A DNA stretch of 64,000 bases, taken from positions 55,908,020 through 55,972,019 of the forward strand of contig CM059567.1 of NCBI GenBank assembly GCA_030386875.1. Direction: 5' to 3'. Under the pieces are notes generated by a model. That model was not told where the DNA came from. It worked only from the letters and a program-made list of their open reading frames with translations, and made no database searches. Source of the DNA: Morinoia aosen (lineage: Eukaryota > Arthropoda > Malacostraca > Amphipoda > Talitridae). The position numbers and the translations under genes are program-made. Below, one piece after another: positions 23,801 to 35,636 of the stretch (position 1 is the stretch's first letter; each line of letters opens with the position of its first letter).

Positions 23801-26800
23801 TGTTTTTGAACTATGTATGTATATTATACATTTTAGCTCATTTTAGCAATTCACGGTAAAATTATACTTTCCTTTCATGCAAAAAATGACTGCGTAGCTT
23901 TCAATAGCTTACACTTCTACAAATAGAGAGGTCCTCTCTGTCTTATATCGCCCATAAAAAATATTTTAGCCCAAATCTATTTCTCAAAAATTTCTGTTTC
24001 CAAATTAATATTAAATTATATTATTTTATTTTCGGATTAAGTACCATTATTTTGAGAGGGTTGTCAAAATTATGCGTACTATGTTTCAAACTTCAAACTC
24101 GAAAATAATGCAATTTATAGAACATTTAAAGATGAGGGTAATTTAACGCATTTCAATGCAACACATATTTTCGTAAGTAATGATCGCATTTAGGTTACGA
24201 AGATGTTCCAGTTTAATTTCTCATGTTTGAGGAAGACCAGTAAGGAAGTAAGAAGTTCCTGTCTTAAACACGAAGTTTCAGTGAGACCACGTTCCAGTTT
24301 CACGAGTTTTAAATTATGACATTCAGAGCATCAATTCATGTTTTCATGCTTGCAAAATTTTTCGCTCACGAAAATTTCAATTCTTTTTGAATTACAAGTA
24401 AAGCAGATTGTGGGAGAACAAAAATCTTTCAGTTCGCAAAACCCAGCATGTAAACGCCAGTTCTTCCGATAAACAAAAGAAGACTGAAAGAGTACTAAAC
24501 GGCGTCTACTAGGTCTCTCCTGGATGTTTTTGCTCACAAAGCCTTTGAACAGTGATAGATTGGGTCTTTAGGTTGTCTGCCGGACTACATCTTCTTTGAA
24601 CCGCTGGAGATCAGGGTTTTACCGCCAATTCCATCGACGTAAGATAGGACAAAATGCGCTTTTAAATCATACTCTGCCATTCCACGTGTCGATTTAACGG
24701 CTAATTATAATTATCCTTTTTCAGGGTACATGCACACTCAAAGTAGACTTAGGGTAGGCTGAGTTCTGAACACGCGTCGGCTCGCCATCTGTCCTTGTTT
24801 CATGTAGCCGTTGATCTTCAATAGGTCGACCGTTGCGGAGTATGAGAGAGGCTATTTGTATTGTTTGCTAACATAAGGAACATGAGACCATTGATGCAAG
24901 GGCAATTTTGGGTGCAGCCAACCCGCCGTTGGGCGCATATTTCCTTCTCATCTCGTTGTTAGAAACTTTGCGAGTGACTGTCAGTCAAATTTCTTTTAAA
25001 CAAACGAAGAGATCGATTGACTGCTTAACCGTATAAAATTCTGATATAAATTATTCATCAAATAATATGAGATCCTCTCAAATATTTTGTTTAAATTTCG
25101 ATAACTGTAATCATTTAATCTTCAATTCTTGTATATATTCTCAAGGTGTTATGAGCGTTTGCATGTGAGATACAATTTTACACAATACGTAGGCGATATA
25201 TACTACGATGCAACAACGCTTCATACGAGCTTTCTTACTGCATGATTTGACTATCAATACCCAATAAATGCAAAAACCTATATCCCATCTCTAGACTGCA
25301 CCCAGGTCTAAAAATTTCTTACCCTTTTGAGTGGTTATGACGTCAAGCGCACACGACTCTCAAGCAAGACAGACGACGGTGCATACAAGCTTTCTCGTCT
25401 TTCAGACACTGCATGACTCTGAGAGCTCTTTGCGTATTAGCTTCTGACCCCCGGCCTCGTAGTTTGATGGATCCCCAGCACACAGCTTCGAGAGCACTAG
25501 CTTTCAGAGGAAACATTGCTTCAGCTAATCTTGCCGGTCAACTCAGTATATTCTTCAGTGATATATCGATCTGCACCGAACACAGCGCATTGTTAGAAGA
25601 GAAAATAAACCTTTTTAGTTCTAGAAATGCGATCATATTTTGGTGACTCGCCAAGATGGCTTGAGAGCGTCCAGTTGACGCTGCGATAGTTATACTACGT
25701 TGGATGCTTCAAATATATCCAAAAGTTGAATTTTAATCTGACACCTTACGTATGACAAAGAACTATGCGTGAGCCAATACTGAAATTTGAAACAAGTCTC
25801 ATTGAACATTTTTATTGATAATTTTTTGAATACATTGTCTCAAATATCGATGAAACTACTACACGTTGGTAGAAGATAGTGAGCTGCTGATTTTGTTCCA
25901 AAGAAGCCATTAGGTATTTCATTTAGCGTTTGATAAAAACCTCTCGAAGACTTGAAGTAAGGATCGGCGAAGATATTACGGTAAATTCTCTCAAACTTAT
26001 GATTCAATCACGAAAAAATATTTCAATGAGCAAAAGTTTTTTGTATCTACAGCATCCGGGTAGCATTTAGAGTGCAAGATCTTTCCTGCAAGTAGGCACA
26101 ACAAGTTTGCACAGAAAGGCTTTAATTATATTTCCTGACATTCTCCAAACGTGTGTTTTGCCAAGGTTCACTCCTACCTTTCCATCATACTGACACAAGT
26201 CAATTTGCAAATTGTTCATTCATGGTTTAAAATAATGCTGCTTTTTAAATAAGAAAAATACTCCCACGAAGCCTTAGTCTTCAACTTCAAACATTTTTGA
26301 GACCTAGCTTGTTTTTTCCTCATTTTTCTGCAGCTCTCCTAAATTCTTTCGTGTGATGGCTGGGAAATGAATTAGCTCACGACGCGCGTGTTTCGTTATA
26401 AGTTCCTCGATCTTAATTGATAAAAATCAGTTTAATGTTAAGGGGTCACACGCACTTGTGGTGACGCCCTTGTTGACAGAAGGGCGGGCCTGCTTCTTTC
26501 ATATGCGGCGGCACGTGCCGTGGACTAGCAGGAAAAATATCTCGCTTCTGAAAGTTGGACAAAAATTGGTCACACCCAACAAAAACCGAAGACAAATGCA
26601 GCAAGATATTTGAAGTCTTGTCTCAGTTTCTTCTTGAAAAATTTTATTCGGCACCTATAGAGGAATTATTAATTATAAGACCACTTTGAATGCAGGAACC
26701 AACGCACGCTCAATGGAAGACAATGCTGTCAATACGCAAGATTCTGAAAGAGTTAGCCCGCTCCCAATTTTGTTATTGTGGAGCCGCAGAGACATGGTGG

Positions 26801-28050
26801 GCATCAGCGATCACTTGTTGACAACACGAGGTGACACTGCCGCGACTCTCAGATTGCTGCAACCAATTGAAAGAAGCATGAAGCCACATTAGAGGCTCAG
26901 ATTGCAGCGCAGTTGTATTCTTTTACGTTGACTTCTGCTTGTTATGTGAGAAATTATTTGATCTCGCGTGATGAACATGAACAAGATATCCAATCTTCGT
27001 AACCTGGTTTTTATCTCATAATAATTATAACCGAGGTGGGTGTTCGAGGACGAGGTTACCAAAACATCAATCAATTTTTTAATCAATGGATTTTCAAAAC
27101 GTTTGCCACAAAAGCCACTAAAAGATATCTTTTAAAAGTACATAATTGCTTGAGAAATAATTATTAAGATAAATATAAACTACTTCAGACAAATGAAAAC
27201 AGTAATACTCCTTCTTTAGCAAGCGTTAAACTGACTCTTTATTTAGTAAGTGTTAAATTCACAAAGCCAACTTCTGGAGCTGATTACCATTTCATTGTAT
27301 GCAACTCGTTCGTAAAAATCTCTTCTAGTTACTTGTCACTATGAATAGTTACCATTAAATAATTATAGTAGTTCTACTGTCGCTAACAAATAAAAAAACT
27401 TAAATAAATAGAATTCATTCTTTGATAAATGAACTTCTACCAGAAAATTACCCACCATGTGCGTTCGTATAAGCGTGTGAGTTTCAGCGACTTCGACTTT
27501 TGAAAAAAACTGCGAGATACATAGTTATCACCTCGGCATATAAAACAATGAATGCTCGCTTCTTTCATTTCTTATAGTCTGAATGAATGAAGTAACATTT
27601 TCAAAACCTCCAACTACAAATACCGTTATTCTTCAGATACATTCCTAGTGAATATTTCAATACCAAGAACATAAACCTGTTGCTGGACCGCAGTGATCAA
27701 CATCATATCACTGTGATCATGACTCCCCCAACCGTAATTTTAACTACGAGAAATATTTTCATGAAGAACCCTAACTGCTGGCGCACTTGGCCCCATGGCG
27801 GCCTGAGCAAAGAAGACGTCGGACTCAGCTGCGCTGCGTGCTCGGAATCTAAAGCTCACTTCACCAGGTAGTACGTCCGTCCATTTGCTCATCTGTCCGC
27901 GCTACCTAGGCAGCGGATCCTTTCATTACAACGAACATAAAGTGTACAAAAACAGGACATCTCTGCCTGGAAGTCTCTCTCCCCTACTCATTTTTCTGAA
28001 AATGGAGAGCTTGTGCGATGCAAGTCAGATACACTGAGTTCACATTCTAC
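20831..28050. other. Seven-kilobase intergenic stretch, no gene recognised
   Basis: The longest ORF is 127 codons on the minus strand at 23262-23645; it resembles no family and is AT-rich throughout. Splice-like signals are scattered without a coherent exon chain. No tandem array or inverted repeat was noticed. Confidence 0.45.
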
Positions 28051-28137
28051 ACAATACATGCATGCCTTCATGCTTTATTTACTTACTTTACAATACATGC
28101 CTTCTTGTTTTATTTACTTGCATTACAATAAATACCT
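28051..28137. repeat. Short tandem repeat, about 35-39-bp unit, 2.4 copies
   Basis: Units begin ACAATACATG, contain GCCTTC and end TTTATTTACTT. A third partial unit (ACAATAAATAC) follows. Confidence 0.7.
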
Positions 28138-30249
28138 CCCTACTCCACTCTCAAGTACAAAATGGTGTGACTGTGCACAAGATTATGTCGATGACCTCTG
28201 AACTTGTGTCTCGAACATAATTTTTCAAAAATAATTGTAATCTTCGAGCATAATTCTACCCGACAAAATATTATTTTTTGACATCAGAGATTTGTCAAAC
28301 ATTTCACGATGATTTATTACATATAAGACAATACACTGACGAGTAACTAAGGCAAGAATATGGTGTACTTGGCAGGGCCACGTTTCCTTCACTTCTTTGC
28401 CCCAACGCCATGTCCGACGCTCACTGTAGTTCTGAGTCCCGAGTGGCGCCTGTGGCTGCTGGTGTTTTTAAACAATTTCAAAACAGTTTATTTACCACAA
28501 GCGACACAGAAGTGCACTGATTGTATTATTGAGGAGCGAGGTGAGTCTTACCAGCAGCTAAACTGCCTACTTCAAGGTATAGCATAATAAAAGCATGAAT
28601 TACCAAGTATTATGATAATGCAATCCCCTACATGGTCGACCGGGAAATCCGGCAGGAATTACGTAGTTTTGAATTCTTTCTGCTGAACATCTTGAGTTAG
28701 TTGAGTGAACGTGTGAATTTTAGAGAAATAAAACAATTTCCACACAGTTTAAGCTTTTGTGATGCTCTTTCACTTTAATTCTACCAAGCATAACGAATTA
28801 TATTAATTAAATTCATTATAATTCAGTGCGTTTTCGAAAATTAGTACATCATCGAGCAACTTTAAATCTGTCAACCAGTACGCATTCCGCTAATTAGATT
28901 CCCTATAATTCAACACGACTGTTTATCATCAGGTAATTTAAAAAGTCCCCATCATTCTTTACTTGTGAAGCAGCACCTGCAAAACCCCTTTAGTTACAAA
29001 GTTCCTCGTGCTGAATTGTTTGCTACAAACCTTCCCAAACAAACTTCCCTGCGCAAAAAATTGCGTCACTAAGCGAGATCCGCAAAGATTATGACTCACC
29101 GAGTTCGAAGCGATGGGAGCTGAGTTTGTGTGTATCTATCAACATCTTGATGGCGCCGAGCAACTTCTGACTTTAGCATTTAAGGCCGGCCGAGAGTGCG
29201 TCTGCAAGCATGTACGTCTGGCATGGCCAAGTCTTGCGAGATTGCGGTCGTATCGCGCATGCGCGTCTGACAACTGCGGAGTCCAGGAGTATGATAAATC
29301 CAGGAATTTAGCTCGTCGTTGAAAATATGAGTATTAATAAAGATAGTGCTTCGGAGAATTTTCAGACACTGTTCATGTCGTGTGCGAAGCGAAATGAACA
29401 ATTATAAATTTGAAAAAATTTTCAACAAATGAAATGTTCTCTCAGCTCACAGCGCGAGTTAAAAATATTTACTTTATTTCGGTAAAGTCATTGTTCCCAT
29501 TATTAACGTACATAATTGAACGTCCTAATATATGTTTTGTAGTTTTTTATATTCAGACTGAAAAATTGGCATATCAGGTAATGAGTTCTGTCCACTCCTG
29601 CTGATTTATTCTAGAATAAGAGGCAATTCGAGATATCATCTTTTCAACTTCAATTGCAGTCATTTCTTTGTTGTGATTGCTGAAATCGGGCCACCATTGA
29701 ATTTAATATCCACTAACACGAACCAAACTGATAAAATATTCGGTAGGCCTATATAAAATTAGCGTGACGGACGTCTCTCTTGATACATCACGTTTTAAAT
29801 TTTGTCACGGTAATCAATGTTCACAGTTTTTAACACAGTTAAAAAACACAAACTTTAGCCTGCAATACACAGCCGGCAGTGCATGGACAACTGTTTTTAC
29901 TTTGCCCAGCGTGCACATCTTCGCTGAACATCGTGTGTTCTCAGCCTATCTTCCAGAGCTGTAACTCCAAGGAGCACAATTTCATTCAATTATTTAAACA
30001 ATTTTAAACAAATCATTTACCACAAGCGATACAGATTTAGATTGATATTTATATAATTTTCCATAACAGTGAAAATATTAAGAACATTTGGTTTCAATGC
30101 ACGCTGATGAAAAATGATTAATAAAATTACTGATTTTGTTGTTATTGTTGAATATGGAGGAAAATCGTAAATGTCGCTGCTTATTGAACTTGTTTAAGAT
30201 ATTTTACTGATTTCTTATTGTGCTGAATAATCTGATTTTAACACAAAAA
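28138..30249. other. Intergenic, no gene recognised; one GC-rich patch with an NRF1-like site
   Basis: The segment 29110-29300 is CpG-rich and contains GCGCATGCGC at 29255-29264, the NRF-1 (insect Ewg) consensus. No TATA, initiator and exon combination was found beside it. A 50-bp similarity (TTTACCACAAGCGAYACAGA) links 28466-28520 with 29993-30045, probably remnants of one old repeat. Confidence 0.4.
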
Positions 30250-30575
30250 TTCAACGCAAGATAAAAAGGAGAAACAACGTAAAAATGTACATTTTTATGT
30301 TTCTATTTTGGCAAACGTTTCTGAATGTTAAAATTCCATCTTCAGTGCTGAAAAACATACATCGAGGTCAAAAATATAAAAAAAACACGCAAGTTCAAAA
30401 TTTCAAAATTTCAAATTTTTTGAATTTATTGAACTTTTGTGTTTTTTAATATTTTTGACCTCGTTGTATGTTTTTGTCACTGAGGATGGAATTTTAACAT
30501 TCCGAAACGCTTGCCAAAGTAGAAACAAATGAAAATGTATATTTTTACGTTGGTTCTCCTTTTTATCATGCGCGT
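30250..30575. mobile_element. 320-bp fold-back (inverted-repeat) element
   Basis: Two arms of about 150 bp are inverted copies meeting near 30412. Outer arm sequence GATAAAAAGGAGAA at 30260 pairs with TTCTCCTTTTTATC at 30554-30567; inner sequence GAGGTCAAAAATAT pairs with ATATTTTTGACCTC. Both arms, read outward from the centre, contain CTGARGATGGAATTTTAACA followed by TTC and YGAAACG (shown in parts). This resembles a hammerhead ribozyme core. No ORF is present. Confidence 0.8.
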
Positions 30576-30857
30576 GAGATTCTCCAAGAATCGACCAATT
30601 GGAAATATAAAAATTCCACGATGTTTTCTTAAAAGATGAACTTTATAATTTTGCAGCAGCTGTCAATAATTTCAAAGTGCCAATAACTCCCACTCGAGGA
30701 GATCAATCATGAAGTACTTTATACGAGTGACAAAAGTATGGTTGCATGCTGGGAATGAGTGCAGCTGATCCTAATGCTAAAATCTCAGATCGCTGCCCGT
30801 TGGGGATCGCTGGTCCCATGATCTATGCTTGGAATCACAACACGGTCTGCGATGAGC

Positions 30858-30931
30858 TATTTAAATGGAGAACAATCGAATCGCGGACTGAATAATAACT
30901 ATGCCTCCGCGGTTACAGCACATTGCAATTG
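30858..30931 (+). promoter_or_regulatory. Candidate TATA-like promoter with very short first exon
   Basis: TATTTAAA at 30858-30865 is followed about 40 bases later by an ATG (30901) that reads MPPRLQHIAI into a strong donor, G|GTAAGTAAG, at 30932. The start of a signal or targeting peptide would fit, but no second exon was identified and chance is possible. Confidence 0.22.
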
Positions 30932-31908
30932 GTAAGTAAGAAGGTCAGTAACAAAAACTAAGAAATAATAATTACACGTTTCTTCCCGTTGCGAGGACAT
31001 TCATCGAGATGTTTGAAATCAGATAAGATGAAATTATCTGAATAAATTCTTTGCATTTTCTTGACGTGAGTGTACTCAAAAAACTGAAATCTAAAATCCA
31101 TGATCTGTAGAGCGTAGTTTTCAGAGAAAAATAATTATTTCTCTTCTCAAAGTTCTTTTTCCCTGGCCGAACCAGTACCAGAATCTAGTTTCGCCCTCAT
31201 CCTGATCATAAGAGTGTACAGTTCAAGCTGTTGTTTACACCTATCAATAAAACATCGTTTCAAGAAATGATGCGTTCTAACTTCCGCTGAAAAAGGGTCC
31301 TGAGATTTTAATTCAAATGGATCTTGAGAAAGGGGGGATTTTGAATATTTTGTTATGTCACTTTTTAGTTTTTGTTCCAACTTTCTGTCCGATAGAAAAC
31401 TTGTCAACTTAAATTGGGTGAGGTTGAATTGGTAAATTAAATTTTCTTGCGAGGATAGATTGGCTTGACCCAAGTTGGTGAAGGTCGAAGTTTACATTAA
31501 GATGTGAAGAATTATTGTATTGTAGGCTAGGGATAGTTTTACGTCAGGTTTTGTAAAAAAGGTTAGAAAATACATGGAATACTAATTATATAGAGCATAA
31601 AATGCAAATCACGCGTTAGCCTAGCGTGATCGCCCTCTGTTTGTCACGCATCGTGAAATTACTAAGAATACTGAGACACAGCTCGCACAGAAATCAATGT
31701 AGACAAACCAAACTGGTTGGTGGATTTATCACCCTCTAAATCACACAGCACTAAAACTAAATCTGCTTCGTAGGTGTGTATTTTTACGTCAGACATCTCA
31801 TTCATTTCCTTGAGTTTTGTGTCTCATGCTCTCACAGCACAATTATAACTAGTCACGAAAGAGTGTTTCTAAGCCATTGGAATAGAGGGAGGAAACCCAG
31901 TTGGGTTT
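30932..31908. other. Intergenic or intronic, no gene recognised
   Basis: A 108-codon minus-strand ORF (31147-31473) contains an internal repeat (SQDPFELKSQDPFSAE). It resembles no family. Confidence 0.4.
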
Positions 31909-32011
31909 CATAACAAAATCATAAATCATAACTAAATCAATCATTTCATAACTAAATCAATCATTTCATAACTAAATCAATCATTTCATAACTAATTCAT
32001 AAATCATAACA
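31909..32011. repeat. 20-bp tandem repeat, about four copies
   Basis: CATAACTAAATCAATCATTT is repeated three times perfectly, with diverged half units (CATAACAAAATCATAAAT, CATAACTAATTCATAAAT) at the two ends. Confidence 0.9.
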
Positions 32012-34888
32012 CGCTTCTGCATTTTATTCTAACTTACTTTAACCTACATATCATTAACCTACAGACAGACAATTTTCATTAATAACATAGATACAAACGA
32101 TTCCACAAGCGTTGTGTTGTAATTTTTTATTCCGTAACTATAACGGACACACATTTTTTCGGAGACTAACAATGTTTAATAAAATTGTATGAAATAAATT
32201 CCTACCACTCTAAGCAGTTTGTTTTCTTTCGACTGTGAAAACTTCACTGCCGCTTATTGTAAGACGATTAGCAAGCATGTCAAAAGCATTGTGATAACCC
32301 AAAGGAAGTGTCAATTTTGTACACATGCGAGAGCATTTTTCGCTTTAAAATTAAAAAGGTTCACTTGTGTTTATTTTTCTTGCTTTCTTTGCCATAGAGC
32401 ATCATGAATGTCATACGAGTAATTAGAACCGTTGATGACAAAGACTAACCGTAACTCGACGCAAACGTGAAGATAATTTTAGGAGCAGGTTTGCTGAACG
32501 AATGAGTTTACCACGCCTCAAACTTCACTGTGCAAACTTCCGTCCATAACTCAAGGAACTTAATGCCAGACTTTGACTTGTCTCGAGGCTGATCTGAAGC
32601 CTCCTAGTTTCGAGACGTCATGGGACCAGCCCGGTTTTCGTACAAACGCAGCGCCGCTCATCAGCCCGCAGAAACAATCAGAGAACATCTTTGGGCATAC
32701 GATAACGCGCGCCATCCGCACATTATCAGCTACTACTACACTGCCTTTTACGGTAGGAATAATTACAAACGAGTTTTTTAGTGCCCTTCTCGTGATATAT
32801 GAACAAAGACTGGGCGCTAATTCACAGCCTAAGATAGCATTAATTGTCTTGTTTTCTTGGCGACTGAGCTTGATAATTATTATAAGCTCCTGCTTAAAGA
32901 GACTCTTTAGAACTCTCGCCTCTTTGAATCTGTGCGCGACTGTCCGATGTCTGAAGATAATGTGTGACGAATCTATCAACTGCGCAAAGTCTATATTTCA
33001 TACTGTATTTTTCTCGTGAAGTTACCTTTTCAGGAAGAATAATTGAACTTTCAATAAGTAGAGATCGTCAAAAATGATTCACGACTTCTGTCATGGATTT
33101 CAAGCGCCCTTAATGGAAGCAATAATGAAGCCCAAAAGCTCTCCTCAAGACAACACGTCAGAAAAGAAGATGCTGATGCTAATCTAGCAGAAGAAGAAAG
33201 GCTCTAACGTTGTTTTGGTTAGTTAACTTTTGTCACCAGCGCTCGAAGATGCTGTGTTCGATTGTTCAGTCTGGAGATCCATTTATAAAGCGATTGTAAT
33301 GCGCCTGGCGCGATCAATGATGAACCGAGAACAATAATCGATCCAAGGCTGTATCTGATGCGGCGGCGATGTGAGCAGCACTAAATGATTCACTTATTAA
33401 ATGAGGCTCTGTTAAGGAACCGTGAAAGATCAGAGATCACCTGCGCTACCGACGAAATTAAAATGCTATTGAAGTTTCATGCTGGTAAATAAGTCTGCTC
33501 GCTGGACGTTGCTTCCATTTATGCGAGATTATCTTTAGATAATTTATTCGCACCTATTTGAAGCTCTTTATTGCTATTTTCTGCCCACCGACCTTTTCCT
33601 GAAACTACTGCTCGAGTTAAAGTTCATGTAAGACGCGAATGGAATGCGTAAACATTTTCGTAGAGTAGCCGTTTTGTCAACAATTTAATCTTCAACACAA
33701 ACCATACACGCAAAACGTATAAATAGTTTTCCGCTTTTTTACAAGGACTGAGGAAGAAAATTCACTCGCCTTATAGTTGGGTACAGGAGCCAAGGGTGCG
33801 CAAAATGTTGCCGTATAGGCCAGGGTGGGGCTCAGACAAGGGCTCTATAGTTCAAGCAGCGAGTCCGCATGTCTTATCTGCTCGTCATCTCGACTCCATT
33901 ATACCCATTAAATCGATTGAAATTTAAAGAAGAATATAGCATAGACTTTTATGTGGCAGAGTATGTTGTTTTGAGTTCGCCAGCTATTGTGAGTCAGATC
34001 TAGTTTTAAGTTTATGGAAATCTTTATCATCATTGTCCGTGTGGAAATATACCGATAAGGTGTTAAAGGCTTCACTCTGTTACAGACACAGACTGCGCAG
34101 CCTGCATACATATTTGAAACTACGTTCAAGTTGTCTCGACTGTTTCCATAAAAAATGCTTCTACTAGAATGAATAGCTTACATTCGCAAAATGAATGCTT
34201 TGCTTCGCCGGTGGCGAGCACCAGCTTCTCAAGACAATGCAGGACAGCTAGCAAAATCTTAGGGTAAACCTGAATTTACTCGCTTGCTTAATGATGCAGT
34301 GACTGCTCTCTAAGCAGTATTGGAATTTTAAACTCTCTTCTTACCTGGTTGATCCGATCTTTCAAGTTAACAGCCTTTTACGGAATATTTTGAAGTGGTG
34401 TACTGAAGAAAAAAACTGTGAATTTTGTCCTCTCTGAGAACTTACCTGTGGTGCAACATTACGTCATTTACATGTACGCAAACGATTATACATTATTTGC
34501 ACGCATAGGTGATGTGTTATTTTGATTTTACTCGGAGAAGTGCATGGAACCAAAGACGATACTCAGTCTCGAAGATGAAATGTTATTCAATGTTCCATCT
34601 TTCGTGTTATTTGGCCGACAACATATTCATGCTCTGTTTTACCTAGTTCGACAAAAAGCCTACGCTGTATCACAGGCTCCAAAGAATTCTTTTAGCTGGA
34701 GAACATATTTTTATCCGAGCCCATAAGACGGACTTATCATTTCTACGTTGAATCTATAAATTATCAGTCAAAATATTTACCGACATTTCTCATTATGAAT
34801 TTCTGCAAGTAGAATTAAATGCACATGAATTCTTGCTACAAAATTTACATGAAATAAGCGGATCAAAAGTGAAAGTGTCATAGATAAA
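32012..34888. other. Intergenic, no gene recognised
   Basis: The interval 32560-33019 is open on both strands (139 and 148 codons, almost fully overlapping). Neither translation matches a known family, and I treat both as non-coding or a decayed element. Confidence 0.4.
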
Positions 34889-34911
34889 TTTCATGACGTA
34901 ACGTCATGAAA
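34889..34911. promoter_or_regulatory. 23-bp palindrome containing two overlapping CRE-like sites
   Basis: TTTCATGACGT and ACGTCATGAAA flank a single A, so TGACGTAA and TTACGTCA (CREB/ATF-type sites) overlap on the two strands. No gene is adjacent, so a regulatory role is unproved. Confidence 0.35.
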
Positions 34912-35543
34912 ATTAATGGCTAAATAGAAAGCGAATTTTTTCGCAGCAAACAAACAGTATTTGGGAATGCGTGCCGTACTGTATAATCCGAGCTCAGTGA
35001 GCATGGCGGTTAAAGACCATTGCACCTCTGATATATTGAACGGTCTCACTCAGCAATCAGCTAAACAGAGAGACGGGTGCAATATTCCTGTTGACATTGG
35101 AAGTTTGAATAAATTATTAACTAAACCTAGATGACCATTAACTCTGTGAATTTCAAATATTAGGACCACATTTATTTGTATTAAATAAACGGCTTTGTTC
35201 TTTACCTATTGATCTTTGCTACGTCGACACTGATGTGTTCATTCTTTTACGTCGGGTTTAAGTATGTTTGTAGTGTTTTTATTTTCCCTTTTCTATAGAC
35301 ATTGTGCGTTATTCTTTCCTATGCCTTGGTACTAGATTTCACAACTGAAATGAACAGATAAATAGACTAAAACGCAAGCATTCTCTTTCAAATTTTGAAC
35401 TCTCTCAAGTTTTTTAAGGCAAGAAATATTTCCCTCGTTGTAATTAGTTTTCTCATCATCATTGAAAATACAAAAATACTATCAAATATATTGAGAAAAC
35501 CACATTCTTTGGATTGAAACGCTCTTTGAAATATTTTACACAA
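34912..35543. other. Intergenic, nothing recognised
   Basis: AT-rich sequence lacking ORFs of note, repeats or convincing promoter elements. Confidence 0.5.
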
Positions 35544-35583
35544 ACAATTTCTTCCGAGTGCTGCAGCACTCGGAAGAAATTGT
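35544..35583. repeat. Perfect 40-bp palindrome without spacer
   Basis: ACAATTTCTTCCGAGTGCTG is followed directly by its exact complement, centred on CTGCAG. The palindrome's own AGCACT core is then repeated downstream. Confidence 0.9.
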
Positions 35584-35636
35584 AGCACTATGCAGCACTA
35601 TGTAGCACTATGCAGCACTAATTGCAGCACTATGCA
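35581..35636. repeat. 10-bp tandem repeat adjoining the palindrome
   Basis: TGYAGCACTA is repeated four times in perfect 10-bp register (35581-35620), then once more after a short interruption. It probably arose by slippage from the palindrome's GCAGCAC. Confidence 0.85.

Noticed and set aside
32560..33019. Two overlapping ORFs of 139 and 148 codons on opposite strands
   Set aside because: Complementary open frames over the same bases are usually a compositional effect; neither translation shows a known domain.
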